Of a DNA stretch of 64,000 nucleotides, positions 12,284 through 23,639 are shown one piece after another. Location of the stretch: the NCBI RefSeq assembly GCF_014356525.2, contig NC_052508.1, positions 51,394,442 through 51,458,441 on the forward strand, written 5' to 3'. Both the position numbers and the translations under genes were made by a program. This stretch comes from Nilaparvata lugens (taxonomy: Eukaryota > Arthropoda > Insecta > Hemiptera > Delphacidae). Below the pieces are notes generated by a model. That model ran no database searches. It was given only the letters and a program-made list of their open reading frames with translations, and was not told the DNA's origin. Within the stretch, counting starts at the first letter, position 1. Each line of letters starts with the position of its first letter.

Positions 12284-12624
12284 TTGTGTATTTCACTCAA
12301 TGGTAAATACAATTAATCTGCTAATCAGTTCTGTGATACTCTTGCAGTGCATTATTACTGCCAAAGCTATCCTCCTCATATTTTTCTGCTCTCAAGGGCT
12401 TGGAGAGAGTTATCATCCATTTTCTCTGCGATCTTACCGTCAGTGTTTGATAGTTTTCATTTCATCGCATTTTCCGTAAATCCTCACTTTCGCGCCAAGT
12501 GACATCATTATTTCACTAATCTTTTCCTCCATCAATCCATTTTATTGGAAATAATATTGAATCCATGTAATCATTATCATTCTACTCTTATTATCAAGTA
12601 AAATGTGAATATTGATATCCCCAA

Positions 12625-12860
12625 CATTCCCATTCAACTAATGCTGACAGTATGGAGTGAAACTCTCCATCTGAGCTTCACTTTAAACTGTCAGCAATTC
12701 TAATGCTGAGAACTTCAAAGCTGCCACTCAACAAACGCTGACAATTTTTAAGCAAATCTCTTCATGTGAACTTCACTTAATACTGTCAGCATTCTAGGCT
12801 ATGATAACCCGAATGCTTTCCTTACAACCAATGCTGACAGTTTACAGTGATCCTCTCTCG
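12625..12860. repeat. TGTCAGCAT hairpin repeat, cluster 2 (about three units)
   Basis: A half unit ends at 12630-12652 (TTCAACTAATGCTGACAG). Two further units follow at about 12677-12755 and 12769-12848, each running from CTTCACTT..ACTGTCAGCA to CAAACGCTGACA or CCAATGCTGACAG. Arms are mutually complementary and spacing is about 80-90 bp. Confidence 0.7.
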
Positions 12861-14435
12861 ATAGATGATGATTATGATAATAATAATCGACTGTGGAAGC
12901 GTGGCGGGTGGCGGGTGGCGGCTCAATGGAGGTGTTTGGTATCGGCTTGTTGTATAGCGGCGCTTGCAATAGTTGACTAGCAATATTGGTGCTTGGTGGC
13001 TTGGTGCTTTAGCTAGGAGAGACAACAGGCAGACCCGTTCTAAGCTACAACCACTAGAGGCCAATGAACGCCAAAGATTGCTCCCAGGAATTCCACTGAT
13101 TGTTATTCCGCTCTCCCCCCCTTTCAGGGGAAACGATTGGTTCCTAGGGGTTGCACAGCAGGTTGTTCCCCTTCGGAAACTTGACGAGCTGAAAGGGGAA
13201 CGCCGATGATGGGGGGGAAGGAAGGGAAGAGCCCTAACCTAAGCATTAATCTATCGCTCCAACACCCCCCAAATTTCAAACCAGCCTCCCACCCTCTCTC
13301 TCACCCTGATCCCCCGTTCGCTCTCATCAACCGTCGGTTTGGCATCGTCCTGGGACTGACTGGTGAAAACCCTTCGAACATTTCCCCCTCCCCTGCCCAT
13401 GGCTCCCCGGTTCGACCCCTGAAAACTCCGTTGGAATCAATATGCCCTGTCTTTCTGGTTGTTGTGAAGTGGTGGTTCCACTCTACTATTTGTGTGTGAA
13501 AGACTCTGAATTGGATCTGATAGAGATAGTTTCTACTACATAAAGTATATAACCTAACAAGCTGTGAATCCTGAAGTATCTACATTCATTTATGTATAAA
13601 TGGCATGAGCTAGAACAGGAATAAATATCTCGAATCTTTGTGGCATGGCAACAAAGAAGTTGGGATGAACTTACTGCTGATAATGGATCATTAATAAATC
13701 AATAATATAAATCAAAGTTTTTAGAAGAATATCAACTATAGTACAAAATCTGATGAATCACCAACATCATAAATATAAAATATAATACCTTATTGCTCTA
13801 CTGTGAACTAGATTAGTATAGTGAGGTATACACGTAGCCACTGGAAGAAAACAGCGTTACAGAATCTCTAGCTGATACCAGTATATTTATGTGATTTCAT
13901 ATTAACTGTTCATCCATGTTAAAAATAATCAATCACAGTACATTCGTCAATAGAATATATTTTTCAATGACTTAATTGAAACTTTCCATTATTGAAATTG
14001 AATATTTTGTTGATTTATTATATTTCTACATTGTTGAAACACGATCAGACAACGTTGCGGATCTAGAAAAGGATAGCGCTATCTGCTTTGCCGAATGATA
14101 GACAAAAATAGCAACACCAATGCTCATCAAATACTGCCATTATAACGTGAAACTCACTATAGTACACTGAATGATTATGAAATTGAACAAATTTTTGGCT
14201 TGGTGACATTTTAGGAAGATCTCTCATTGATTACTTTGACTGATGAAATTGAATTTTGTGTTTGTGAGGGTAATAGATGAAATATGATGCGAATAACACT
14301 CATTATGATATAGTGGAATGTTATAATTAAAAAAATAAATTTCAATTTATTTATTGGATAGGAAACAATACAATAGTCGGGAAAGAAAACAAGCTATTGC
14401 CCATAACATATTCCATTTCCTTATAATGAATAATG
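12861..14435. other. GC-richer non-coding stretch then AT-rich sequence
   Basis: 12895-13480 is locally GC-rich with GGCGGGTGGCGGGTGGCGG at 12903-12921, G/C runs and CCCC-rich text. It includes 78- and 97-codon frames without any recognised domain. It could be a CpG/promoter-type region or an old element. 13500-14435 is plain AT-rich DNA. Confidence 0.35.
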
Positions 14436-14439
14436 GTTG

Positions 14440-14575
14440 AATATCAGAGATTGACAATGGTGTAATAACCGAAACTGGTCTTTCTAAGTATCAATAAATC
14501 TGTGGTTTTTGACAATTTCGTAGTCTTTTTCATTCAATATGAATAATTACCACAATATCAACTTCTCAACTACAC
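14440..14575. mobile_element. Foldback element with hammerhead-like core, half copy
   Basis: Same family as 4557-4805, cut near the palindrome centre, so only one arm remains. It contains TATCAGAGA (14442-14450), box TTGACAA (14451-14457), GGT..ACC, GAAAC (14471-14475), TG, GTC (14478-14480) and TTTCT. It then shares the arm through TAGTCTTTTTCATTC to the CTTCTCAACTACACAAAAAG end, in the orientation opposite to the end at 4557. No clear target duplication was seen. Confidence 0.65.
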
Positions 14576-15285
14576 AAAAAGTGAAAAAAAGAATATTTAA
14601 TGGAATTTGAGTGAAATAGTTGATACTGTAATTGATTAACTATTACAGTTTAATAGATTATATTAATTTTCTATTCCAATTGACTTTTCATGATAGATCA
14701 GGGTAACGTTTGAATAAAATATTTCACCAGTGCCTGTGAAATACTAATTCATCTTCTTATGTGTCAAAGCCGAAACTGTACGCATCTTTAGCACAAAAAT
14801 TTCTCCACATTTCTCGCTAACGAAGAAAAATTCTACTTGGAGAGAGATGTAATGTGTATGCATTTATGCATGAATATGTGTGATGTGATGATGAGTGGCG
14901 ATGGCACATGGCTCGCCCTTCAATTACACGCATGTATACTTTCCGTCCGTCATCCCTTGGCCAATAAATTGCCAGTGCCTACTAAATCTCATCGCCGCTC
15001 GCATTAACTATCACGCCTGAGGCTATCGACGTGTTATAGGCTGCCCCTGCCAGTAACCAACGCTCGCCAATTTTGTGGATTGGATGAGGTTGGGATATTG
15101 GTGAGAATTTAAGCTGATTCTGTGGTATCAAGTTGGGAGTTGATAATGTGTGTGTTTGTGTGAATATGTTGAAATAATCGAAAATTGCAGTTGAAAAATT
15201 ATAATTGAGGAAAATTTGAGAAACATTTATTCCAAAATATAACATGAAAATCATTGGGAATAGAGTGTAGGCCTATACATGGATG
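14576..15285. other. Non-coding; CpG-bearing patch near 14.9-15.06 kb
   Basis: AT-rich apart from about 14880-15060, which has higher GC and CpG (CATCGCCGCTCGCATTAACT). No coding signal. A conserved non-coding element is possible but untested. Confidence 0.35.
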
Positions 15286-15406
15286 AATTAATAAAAACAA
15301 TATGAAAACTTGTAGTACCCTTTATTATTAAAAAACTTTCAGTTAATTCAAGTTTTTAATAATAAAGAGTACCAGAAGTTTTTATTAATTCGTACAAAAG
15401 TAGCCC
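15286..15406. repeat. Foldback hairpin related to the 20849/56297 family
   Basis: Inverted repeat: AATTAATAAAAAC..ACTTGTAGTACCCTTTATT at 15287-15332 pairs with AATAAAGAGTACCAGAAG and TTTTTATTAATT at 15360-15390. Outside the hairpin, at about 15399, AGTAGCCC is the complement of the GGGCTACT word that precedes the hairpins at 20849 and 56297. It is therefore probably a minus-orientation relative, but its loop lacks the hammerhead-like core. Confidence 0.55.
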
Positions 15407-18400
15407 ATATAAGTGGAGTGTTTTTATAAATGAATGAATACATTCTATACTCACTGATTAAAATATGACACGACTTTAAATGGAATACAGTTTTTTTTGT
15501 TATGGATGGTATTATTTCCATCCATTTATTGTATGAAATGAAGCGAATGGAATAGTTACAGAACGTTTTTTGACAACGACTTCAATCATTAATCTCAATC
15601 AATCTATGGCTATTATAAAGTTGAAAAGAGAGTCACTGAGCACTAAAACTTACTATTGATTCCATAAACATTGCATTCGAATGTTTTTCAGTGTATTACC
15701 GTATTTCAGTGTATGTAACCCAGTAATATTGATAGGGAATAATCATTAGATTGAATATATTGATATAGATGGAAATTAAATTATTCAACCATGAAACCTT
15801 TACAAATTTTAATTCACATATGATCCATTTTACAGATCTCTATGGAAAACTAAATAACTTTTTCAAAGCACGTGAGTCGAAAAGACTATGATATCCAGCG
15901 TGATCTCCGGTAGAGGTTTTCAGAAAAACTAGTTGGAGAAAAATTCGCTCGCATCAGAGACTAATGAGTGACTGAAAAATTAATGATAGATGCATTACAG
16001 CCCGTATCCCTCCACCCCCATTGGGTGGTAGCAGATACCACTCTTTTCCAGATGAAATTAAGGGTCATCAATCTTGATTACCTTTTTCATCCCAACCCCT
16101 ACATCAGACCGACATCAGGGTACATCTGGAAATTGGTCCCATCTTTCACGTCTGACTGAATTTCTATCAGGGGTGCTCGAGCCACATGTAGAAACTCAAA
16201 ATATGCTGTATTTTATCATGTTCTTATCAACTCGAATAATCAAATGATGAATGCATCTATACCCATATAATTATTTTTAACGTAAATTTGTTCACTAGAG
16301 TATGTAAATAATAAAATTTATTTGTATTCATATAATTTATTTGCAGTGAAACTCCAAGAAATTATAGTCAATATCAAGAAAAATCATAAAATTACTATTT
16401 CTACGAGTAGGCCTATTTAATTATGTTTCGAATGTTCAAGTGTTGAAATTATTAATTTTTATAGAATGGAAACTCCAGTCGAGGATTAAAATCATTGCAA
16501 AGAGAATTTTGTTTCAACACAAACCTTTCTATCATATAATTGATTGTGGAAAATACACTCATAATTGTAGCCCAGAATGTATCATCCAAATACATTGTGT
16601 TCATGTTCCGGTTGGCACTCTGCAAAAGTAGGATATGAATAATAAATTTCAAATCGAAATTATTAGAAAAATATAACATGAAGCCAATAATTAAATCAAT
16701 AAATATCCACTACATCATTCCAGATCTTCCTTTCTGGAATCCGCTCTGATGTTCTCCACAATTCTTTGTATGAATACAGAAAACACATCACGGTAATTGA
16801 AGAAAGTACCATTCCTAACACAGAACCTCTGAAGACCGATATCAGACTAAGGATTTGACGTAGAACGCCTCAAAAATGAGTCTTATTATTATAGTCAATA
16901 GGCTAAATTTTCCATTTGAACCAATCAGGAGCTAGCAATTCGACAAGGTCACAACCTTCAAAACAAACCATTGGCCAATCATGAATCTCATTATTTTTTG
17001 TGGTGTGTTTTACTCAACGTTTCTGTCCATCTATGTCATTCCAAAAATATATTATAAATCTGATCCTATTAACTCTTTCCAACTTCTGAATTGTAATAAA
17101 CTAAAGAAATATCCACTCATCGATTAGATGGGGAAAATCCAAAGGAAGTAGCCTATACTGTGCATAAAAATTTGCTTGAACGTTGACAAAACAATTGATT
17201 TGGAATCAAGCTTTGACAGAGAAACTAAAGAGGAGAAATCAATCAGACTCCCAGGAATACAAATAATTACAAATTTGTAAAAAAATTATTGATTGGTTCA
17301 CGATAGTTGAATAGAAAGATAGGCAATCCTATTATACAAGGGACTAATCCTTTTTACTTTTTCATTCGAAAAATATAGTCAGTCATAGTTTGATGACATT
17401 CCTAAGACGCAGTTGAGAATCAGGAAATCTTTCTTTCCAATGAAAATTCAAAGCTTCTTAATTAGGATACGACAAAAGGAAAGCTCATAATTGATTCTTC
17501 TTTCGCTTTGAAAAGACTTCTTGATTCCCGTGCACTTGAAACAAAGAGTTTCACAAATGGTAATATCATGTGGAATGGGTGACATTCTTATCGTTAATTA
17601 GCTAGTCGGATATGGAAATTGAAAATTGAATTTATTCAGCGAGTTTTACAACCCTTTCTTCATTTCCATCGAAATTAGGCGACGGAAACCCCTTTTATTG
17701 ATTGGTTGCCGTGCTAATTTGCACCCTTTGATCGTAGGCTCGTCTCAGTTGTAATTAGTAGAAACCCCTCTTTTCAGTTCTTTGTCTGATTTTCTTTTTG
17801 TCCTTAGTTCTTCCCTCTCATTCCTCCATCTTGTCAAATACAAAGATTCGACATAATAGATTCTCAACGATAGGCTCATTATTCTCGCTCATTGAAGTAG
17901 TCTTTTGCTACTCATCATTGCTAAAATAGACTAGATCCCTTATAATTCTGGATTCTGCAGAGAATTGCAGAGAGAGCTTATTTAATGTACTTGGTGTTCC
18001 CTGCACTAACAATATTTTCACTCTCATTAGCAACCTGATCAAAAACAGCCTTATCTTACTACTAATCACCCTTCAGTGCCAGCCTAATTAACAACTCGAC
18101 TTTTCTAATGTTCGACAAGATTCTACCATGATAACAAAATCCAATTCTGCTACGGATTTCAAAATTTATCGAAAATTAGCTCTTAGTGAGAAAAATAATT
18201 AATTTTTCTTATCTAGATTCTCATGAGTCTCAGCTTGGAAACAGTAATCAACTAAATTGAGCCCTTTGATTAGTAACGTTAACTGGAAGTTTAGTTCTGT
18301 TGAGATGAATAAGTCAACTACTTTTAATTTGAAAGGATTTAGTTAATTTATATGATTTCGAGCGGTTATATAAATAGGGAATGTTGAGGTGAAGAAATCT

Positions 18401-18522
18401 AATCAATTTAGCATCAATTCAAAAAATATACAGCTATAGATTTTTCAAGAACCTTGATTCATCAAGATTCAGCCGAAATTGCCTCCTCATTGGGCATATC
18501 ATTATTCTGTATTGGCTATTTT
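15407..18522. other. Unique AT-rich sequence, no gene seen
   Basis: No coding signal. Around 17590-17780 there is a cluster of TAATTA/ATTAG-type words (CGTTAATTAGCTAG, GTAATTAGTAG) in moderately complex DNA, which could be a homeodomain-bound enhancer. CCAATCAG and GGCCAATCAT words (CCAAT-box type) sit at about 16922 and 16974. Confidence 0.35.
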
Positions 18523-18738
18523 TATAGTCAATCGCACGAAAATAGCCCGACGGAAATTGGAACAGATGAGTGCAACGTTGCCTACTAACAGTAGATCAAC
18601 GTTGTCCACAGTTCATTAAATTATTAATGTTTTTTTTTAATACACCTGACGAATTGGCAACGTCTATGTATGCTGGGAGGTGAGGAGGCACTCAGCCATT
18701 TCAATTACCATCGTACTATTTTCGTGCGGTTGACTATA
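18523..18738. mobile_element. Foldback MITE, about 216 bp
   Basis: Terminal inverted repeats of about 37 bp: TATAGTCAATCGCACGAAAA at 18523, and at the right end the complement of TATAGTCAACCGCACGAAAA ending at 18738. The arms then diverge slightly. The ends and flanks begin with TA, compatible with a TA target site as in mariner-type elements. There is no coding capacity. Confidence 0.65.
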
Positions 18739-19154
18739 GTCTATAGTACTGCTAACCTACAGTAACTATATTTGGTAATATAGTTTACTGTGTGCTAACC
18801 TAATGTTAATAAACTGAAGTCTGGACAAATGCATAGTCAGTAGTAAGATATGGCTATGCTTCCAGAGTTCAGACAGAAACATTACACATGAAAAGATTTC
18901 ATTCTTTTTTTAAGATTTTAAAGTACATCATTCTGATAGAGAGTGATTGTAGATATATCATTTTCAAAGCAATTTATTAAGAAAATGGTACAAGATTGAG
19001 TATAATATAACAAATAAAGTGCCGACGATAAGAATGGTAACAGCTATGGAGGGGGAGGAGGATAATCACATTAACCAATTAAATTATGTGAGCTATCTTA
19101 TATCTTTTGAACATGATAAATGTGTGATCTATAGTTCAACACAATTATTTTAAA
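18739..19154. other. AT-rich, downstream of the BTB-BACK gene
   Basis: No feature seen. It lies 3' of the minus-strand gene. Confidence 0.4.
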
Positions 19155-19160
19155 TTTATT
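19155..19160 (-). terminator. Candidate polyadenylation signal (AATAAA)
   Basis: The hexamer AATAAA on the minus strand lies about 85 bp beyond the second frame (19246-19476) and about 315 bp beyond the stop of the BTB-BACK frame. It is a common word in AT-rich DNA, so support is moderate. Confidence 0.35.
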
Positions 19161-19245
19161 TGTTTATGTAAGACTACTTTTCTTGTTTAGTTATTGGTGA
19201 TAGGCTAATAAATATTGTGTGTGAAGAAGTGATAATTGAAATACT

Positions 19246-19476
19246 TCATCTTTGCTCAAATTCAATATTGAATGACCCTTGTATGGTTACTGTATCAACA
19301 TCCTCCTTTGAGCGTACTACATCTCTCAGTTTTCTCAAGGGGATCTTTGCAAAAATAATTTTTTGCTTACTCAATACCTTCCAATCTAACATAACGTGAG
19401 TGTCATTCTCTAAATAAATACTACCTTCTCCAAATCCATCCTCAGCTGATAAACTAAGCTTTGATTTCAACGTCAT
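19246..19476 (-). pseudogene. C-terminal frame overlapping the BTB-BACK stop
   Basis: A 76-codon frame whose ATG overlaps the stop of the BTB-BACK frame (TGATG). Its product is not low-complexity, contains a sensible mix of charged and aliphatic residues (for example KIIFAKIPLRKLRDVV), and follows directly in the same transcript. The simplest explanation is that it is the original C-terminus of the same protein, separated by a frameshift near 19476-19505 beside the A/T run. Alternatives are a real shorter protein with untranslated sequence behind it, or chance. It does not resemble the PHR domain that follows BTB-BACK in the BTBD1/2/3/6 family. Confidence 0.4.
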
Positions 19477-20387
19477 CAGATATAATTATATACGAATTTT
19501 TTTTTTTGTTTCGACTTGAAAATGAAGTTACGAAGCTGACGTTCCAGGGAAACACTTTCTGGCAATGGTTTCAAGTCGGAATCTTTCAAATTGCAAGCGA
19601 TAGCTATTTTCTCCTTTGACGTTAATATTGGTGAGTCTGCAACATCAGAAACAAATTTATCCGAACTGATTGTCAGGAAACGTATGTGCTTCTTCAAATT
19701 GTTGATGGTCTTCGTAGCCATAATTTTCCCAATTGCGATTCCTTTGCGCTCTGCTTTAGCCATTACCCATTTCTCGAACAGATGAAGAACATCGATCTCA
19801 GAGTCTAATCTCAAGGATGGAGATCTCAGGATCAATTCAATGGTTTCAGGTGCTGCAGAAACAAAAAACTCACTTTCAATGATTTTATCTGTTTTTTGTT
19901 GTATAATTTTATAGCACGTTTTCTCGAATTCTGGAATGTTGTGTGCTCTGCAAATTTCATCAAACTCTAATACTTCAGAGGGTTGAATAGTATTGTCTTC
20001 AGTGATAAAGTTGACGCATTGCTGGCTCAGAGATGATATCATATATTTTCTAGCAGCAATGTAAACTGATAGCGCTTGTAATGCAGATTCAAACTCAATC
20101 TCACCTGTGTAAATGAACTTCTTCATACCTTCGAATCCTTCCGGATCCAAATCCTTGACTTCTACAGACTTTTCTTTTTTGAAATCCCCGTAGAACATGG
20201 CGTGAAAAACCTCACTCGCTGCAGAAAATAGAAAACTGTGTCCTCTGATAACAATACTCTGAACACCAACCACGAATTCACAATCACAATCAATACCATT
20301 CTCTAATAAATGGAGGAAGCGTTCATCAAACTTTCTTTTTTTGAAATTTGATTTACTTGAGTTATTGTATTTTCTCTTCAAATCCAT
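19476..20387 (-). CDS. BTB-BACK domain protein (BTBD-like), single exon
   Basis: A 303-residue uninterrupted frame. The start ATG has a strong context (AAAATGG). Residues 4-19 are lysine/arginine-rich (KKRK), possibly a nuclear localisation signal. Residues about 24-130 form a BTB/POZ domain: CDCEFVVG, then IRGHSFLFSAASEVFHAMFYGDF, then VEVKDLDPEGFEGMKKFIYTG. Residues about 135-240 look like a BACK domain with the typical FEKTCYKII and VLHLFEKWVMAKAERKG segments. Proteins of this layout act as substrate adaptors for cullin-3 ubiquitin ligases and as dimerisation platforms. BTBD1/2/3/6 relatives are longer and end in a PHR domain, which is missing here. The lack of introns suggests a retrocopy or a lineage-expanded BTB gene. 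It ends with a lysine-rich stretch and a stop that overlaps another frame, so the C-terminus may be frameshifted. BTB-BACK identity is firm; subfamily and activity are not. Confidence 0.85.
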   Translation of the reverse strand: MDLKRKYNNSSKSNFKKRKFDERFLHLLENGIDCDCEFVVGVQSIVIRGHSFLFSAASEVFHAMFYGDFKKEKSVEVKDLDPEGFEGMKKFIYTGEIEFESALQALSVYIAARKYMISSLSQQCVNFITEDNTIQPSEVLEFDEICRAHNIPEFEKTCYKIIQQKTDKIIESEFFVSAAPETIELILRSPSLRLDSEIDVLHLFEKWVMAKAERKGIAIGKIMATKTINNLKKHIRFLTISSDKFVSDVADSPILTSKEKIAIACNLKDSDLKPLPESVSLERQLRNFIFKSKQKKKFVYNYI

Positions 20388-20836
20388 TTTTAACTCTCAC
20401 CGATGAAGTAAACCGAACTAATTTATTACTGATCACTGAATCAATATTACGAATACAATAGGATTAGTTCTAAACAAACATTTTATCAATCACCTGATAA
20501 TTGAAAATAGCAAAACTCACCTATGAACGCTTCTCAGCTGTTATTGTATTCAATTTTATTTGGCGTAAAGTTACACTTTTCCGGGTTCAAATGCTCATTT
20601 TAATGCATTTTATTTCATAGGATATAGGGAGAAACTCGTCCATGAATTATTACATAACCCATGAAATCATATTTCCTTCTAAGGGAAACAAGCAATATAG
20701 TAATTCTACATAGGAAAAGATGAATAAATACAGCTATGTTTCATTATAAATGTAAATTATGCACTGTAATAGCTATTTGAATTTGCCGCTGATCATCCAT
20801 ATTCTAGTTCATCTTCTTCTTTTTCATTTTCGATAC
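20388..20836. other. 5' flank of the BTB-BACK gene
   Basis: AT-rich, with no clear TATA or other promoter motif that I trust. Presumably holds the promoter and 5' UTR of the minus-strand gene. Confidence 0.35.
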
Positions 20837-20848
20837 CCAAACCCAATT

Positions 20849-21034
20849 TATCTCTTTCCTGTATAGGGCTACTTGTAATATAAATATAAAGAAAATAATT
20901 AAAAATCTCAGTACCCTTTTTTTAAAATATTTTAAAAAAAGTGATCACTTGATAATGGCATAAATGACCGAAACATGTCGTGATAAAATATTTTAAAAAA
21001 AGGGTAGTGAGATTTTTAATTATTTTCTTTATAT
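20849..21034. mobile_element. Hairpin element with hammerhead-like loop
   Basis: A 186-bp insertion flanked by the 12-bp duplication CCAAACCCAATT (20837-20848 and 21035-21046; the match extends leftwards with one mismatch). It begins with text containing TAGGGCTACTTGTAATAT and has about 50-bp inverted arms (AAAGAAAATAATTAAAAATC at 20889 and its complement ending near 21030) with only one or two mismatches. The loop (20941-20984) holds ATCAC, box TTGATAA (20949-20955), GGC..ACC, GAAAC (20970-20974), AT, GTC (20977-20979) and GTGAT. The outer ATCAC/GTGAT segments are perfectly complementary, as in stem I of a hammerhead. No protein is encoded. Same family as 56297-56460. Confidence 0.75.
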
Positions 21035-21046
21035 CCAAACCCAATT

Positions 21047-21597
21047 ATATGGGCAATGGGACTAGAAGTTCAAAAATAATTTTATTCTATTTGTATTAAA
21101 CATAATTTTTGACATAAGCTCGAAGACTAGCGCTTCCATGGAAAAGATGTTAACTTTCCATAGAAATTTTTTGCCACCAAAGATCGCGTACGAGTCTAGT
21201 CGTGTTTTCAAATGGGTGAAGTCGCGGAGGCTAGGATCAACTGGTCTGAGTGTTACCATTTGGAAACACATGCTCTCGACTTGAGTCGAGTCTCTTCTAT
21301 TCTTATATTCTCTTATAGTCAGTCTCTTCTAGTCTTCATAATCTATTTTATCTTCATAATCATGTCAGATATCATTTTTATTTCGATATCCATTATCTCA
21401 TTATCAGATTCATCATCATCTTTAAATAGGTATAATTTCTTAAGCATTTCTTTTATTTTGAAGTTGAAATTTTATTTTTATCTTAATTTCTTTATCATAA
21501 TTTTTATTCTAGAGTTATATGTCATTTACAGTCAATTTATTAGTTTACTATTTTGAAGCTGAACTTCTGTTTTTTATCTTAATTTTTTTCATCATCA
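21047..21597. other. No gene seen; weak inverted repeat at 21196-21285
   Basis: GTGTTTTCAAATGGGT near 21202 is roughly complementary to ACCATTTGGAAACAC near 21256, suggesting another degenerate foldback. 21290-21345 is rich in TCTTCTAGTC/TCTTATA words. A 114-codon frame at 21212-21556 is AT-driven. Confidence 0.35.
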
Positions 21598-21602
21598 TTT
21601 TT

Positions 21603-22427
<825 letters not shown>

Positions 22428-22930
22428 AAATTCAAGATTCAAGATTCGTTTTATTAACCATCAGGCTACAATAATAGCATTAGGCAAGTCATAATACATA
22501 CTTTTAAAAAGTAGTCTACACACAATTGAACAGGAAATCGATACAAATTGAACAGATAAAGCATAATTATCTACATTACATAAAATACATTCAATTCAGG
22601 TATTCAGGTATTCCTCAAGTGAGTAAAAGGCATTATTTTTCAGATAACTGTATACAATTTTCTTAAATTTGTTTGGAGGCAGATTCCTGGTTGTTTGAGG
22701 CAGTTTATTATACAATATGCACTGTTGGAAAGTATGGCTTCTCATAGTTTTAGTGAGTCTTATTTGTGGTGCTACAATGTTCCTACTGTTCCTGGTATTA
22801 TATGCATGGTAATCTTCATGAATGAAAAAAATTTCTGAGTTTTTCTTGACGTGAATTGAATTGGAATAAATGAAGAGAGATGGAAGGGTTAGTATACCCA
22901 AATTATGTCTTGGAATAGACTACGTTGGGT
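22428..22930 (-). mobile_element. 5'-truncated LINE, 3' end
   Basis: Minus-strand frame 22596-22901 encodes the C-terminal end typical of CR1/L2/Jockey-type LINE polymerases: HAYNTRNSRN, then RLTKTMRSHTFQQCILYNKLP, then FKKIVYSYL. On the minus strand the element ends AATAAAACGAATCTTGAATC plus further AATCTTGA-type repeats, a poly-A-signal-like word followed by a short-repeat tail. It abuts copy A of the (GT)n element at 22427. The catalytic domain is absent, so it is a dead 5'-truncated copy. Confidence 0.7.
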
Positions 22931-23590
22931 CTTAACTGATAAGGAATGTTGTGTCGACTCCTTTCTCATCACTGTTACCACAGAGGAAAGAAACACAACA
23001 TACTCTACTTCATGCTTATTCCGTGCTGTTACTATCGGTGAATTTTCTTAATCTTTTCTATTCCCCTTGTAATCTCATCACCGATTAACGTTCTGAGATG
23101 ATAATTACGTCTCCTAGATAATTACTGCAGAATCGTCTTATAGTTTATAAAATCATATCCCTTATCTTGAATTTCCAACATTATAATTTTCCAATATTGT
23201 TACCTACTGTATCCTTTCTCATTAACTATTGTTCTTCATATTAATGGTCGCTTCCAATCAACTTTTTTGTGATGAATCTCTCTTCTTACATTGAGTCAGT
23301 CAACTCATTTCTTTCATTTTATTCTTTCACAATAGTTATGGAGCCGAATTTCCACTGGCCCGTCAAAAATAAAATTATAGAGTATTTTCTATTTCAAATC
23401 TGTACATTATGTTTTCCTGTATTGTATTGTTCATTTAATATAATGTCGTTGTGTGGCTGTGGCATGTGTGTTGGTGTGAATGTGGTATGTTTGGTTTCTT
23501 TCAACTTGTATCTTTTAAACTGTCTGGCTCTTGCCTTCTTCTTCTTCTTCTCTGCGTCATTGATGTCCAATCAATTTCACAACTCGAATA
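22931..23590. other. No gene seen
   Basis: AT-rich. The last about 150 bp may be the 5' part of the LINE that follows, but its 5' end is not defined. Confidence 0.35.
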
Positions 23591-23639
23591 GCACAGAAGT
23601 ATAGCGATGCTGCCGCGCTGAGCACCGGCGAGCTGCTTA

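Noticed and set aside
10196..12860. Regularly spaced TGTCAGCAT repeats as a CRISPR array
   Set aside because: Units are inverted-repeat hairpins with variable spacing in a eukaryotic genome, with no cas genes or uniform spacers.
23269..23604. 111-codon plus frame as ORF1 of the outer LINE
   Set aside because: Hydrophobic AT-driven composition, no zinc-knuckle or RRM-like motif.
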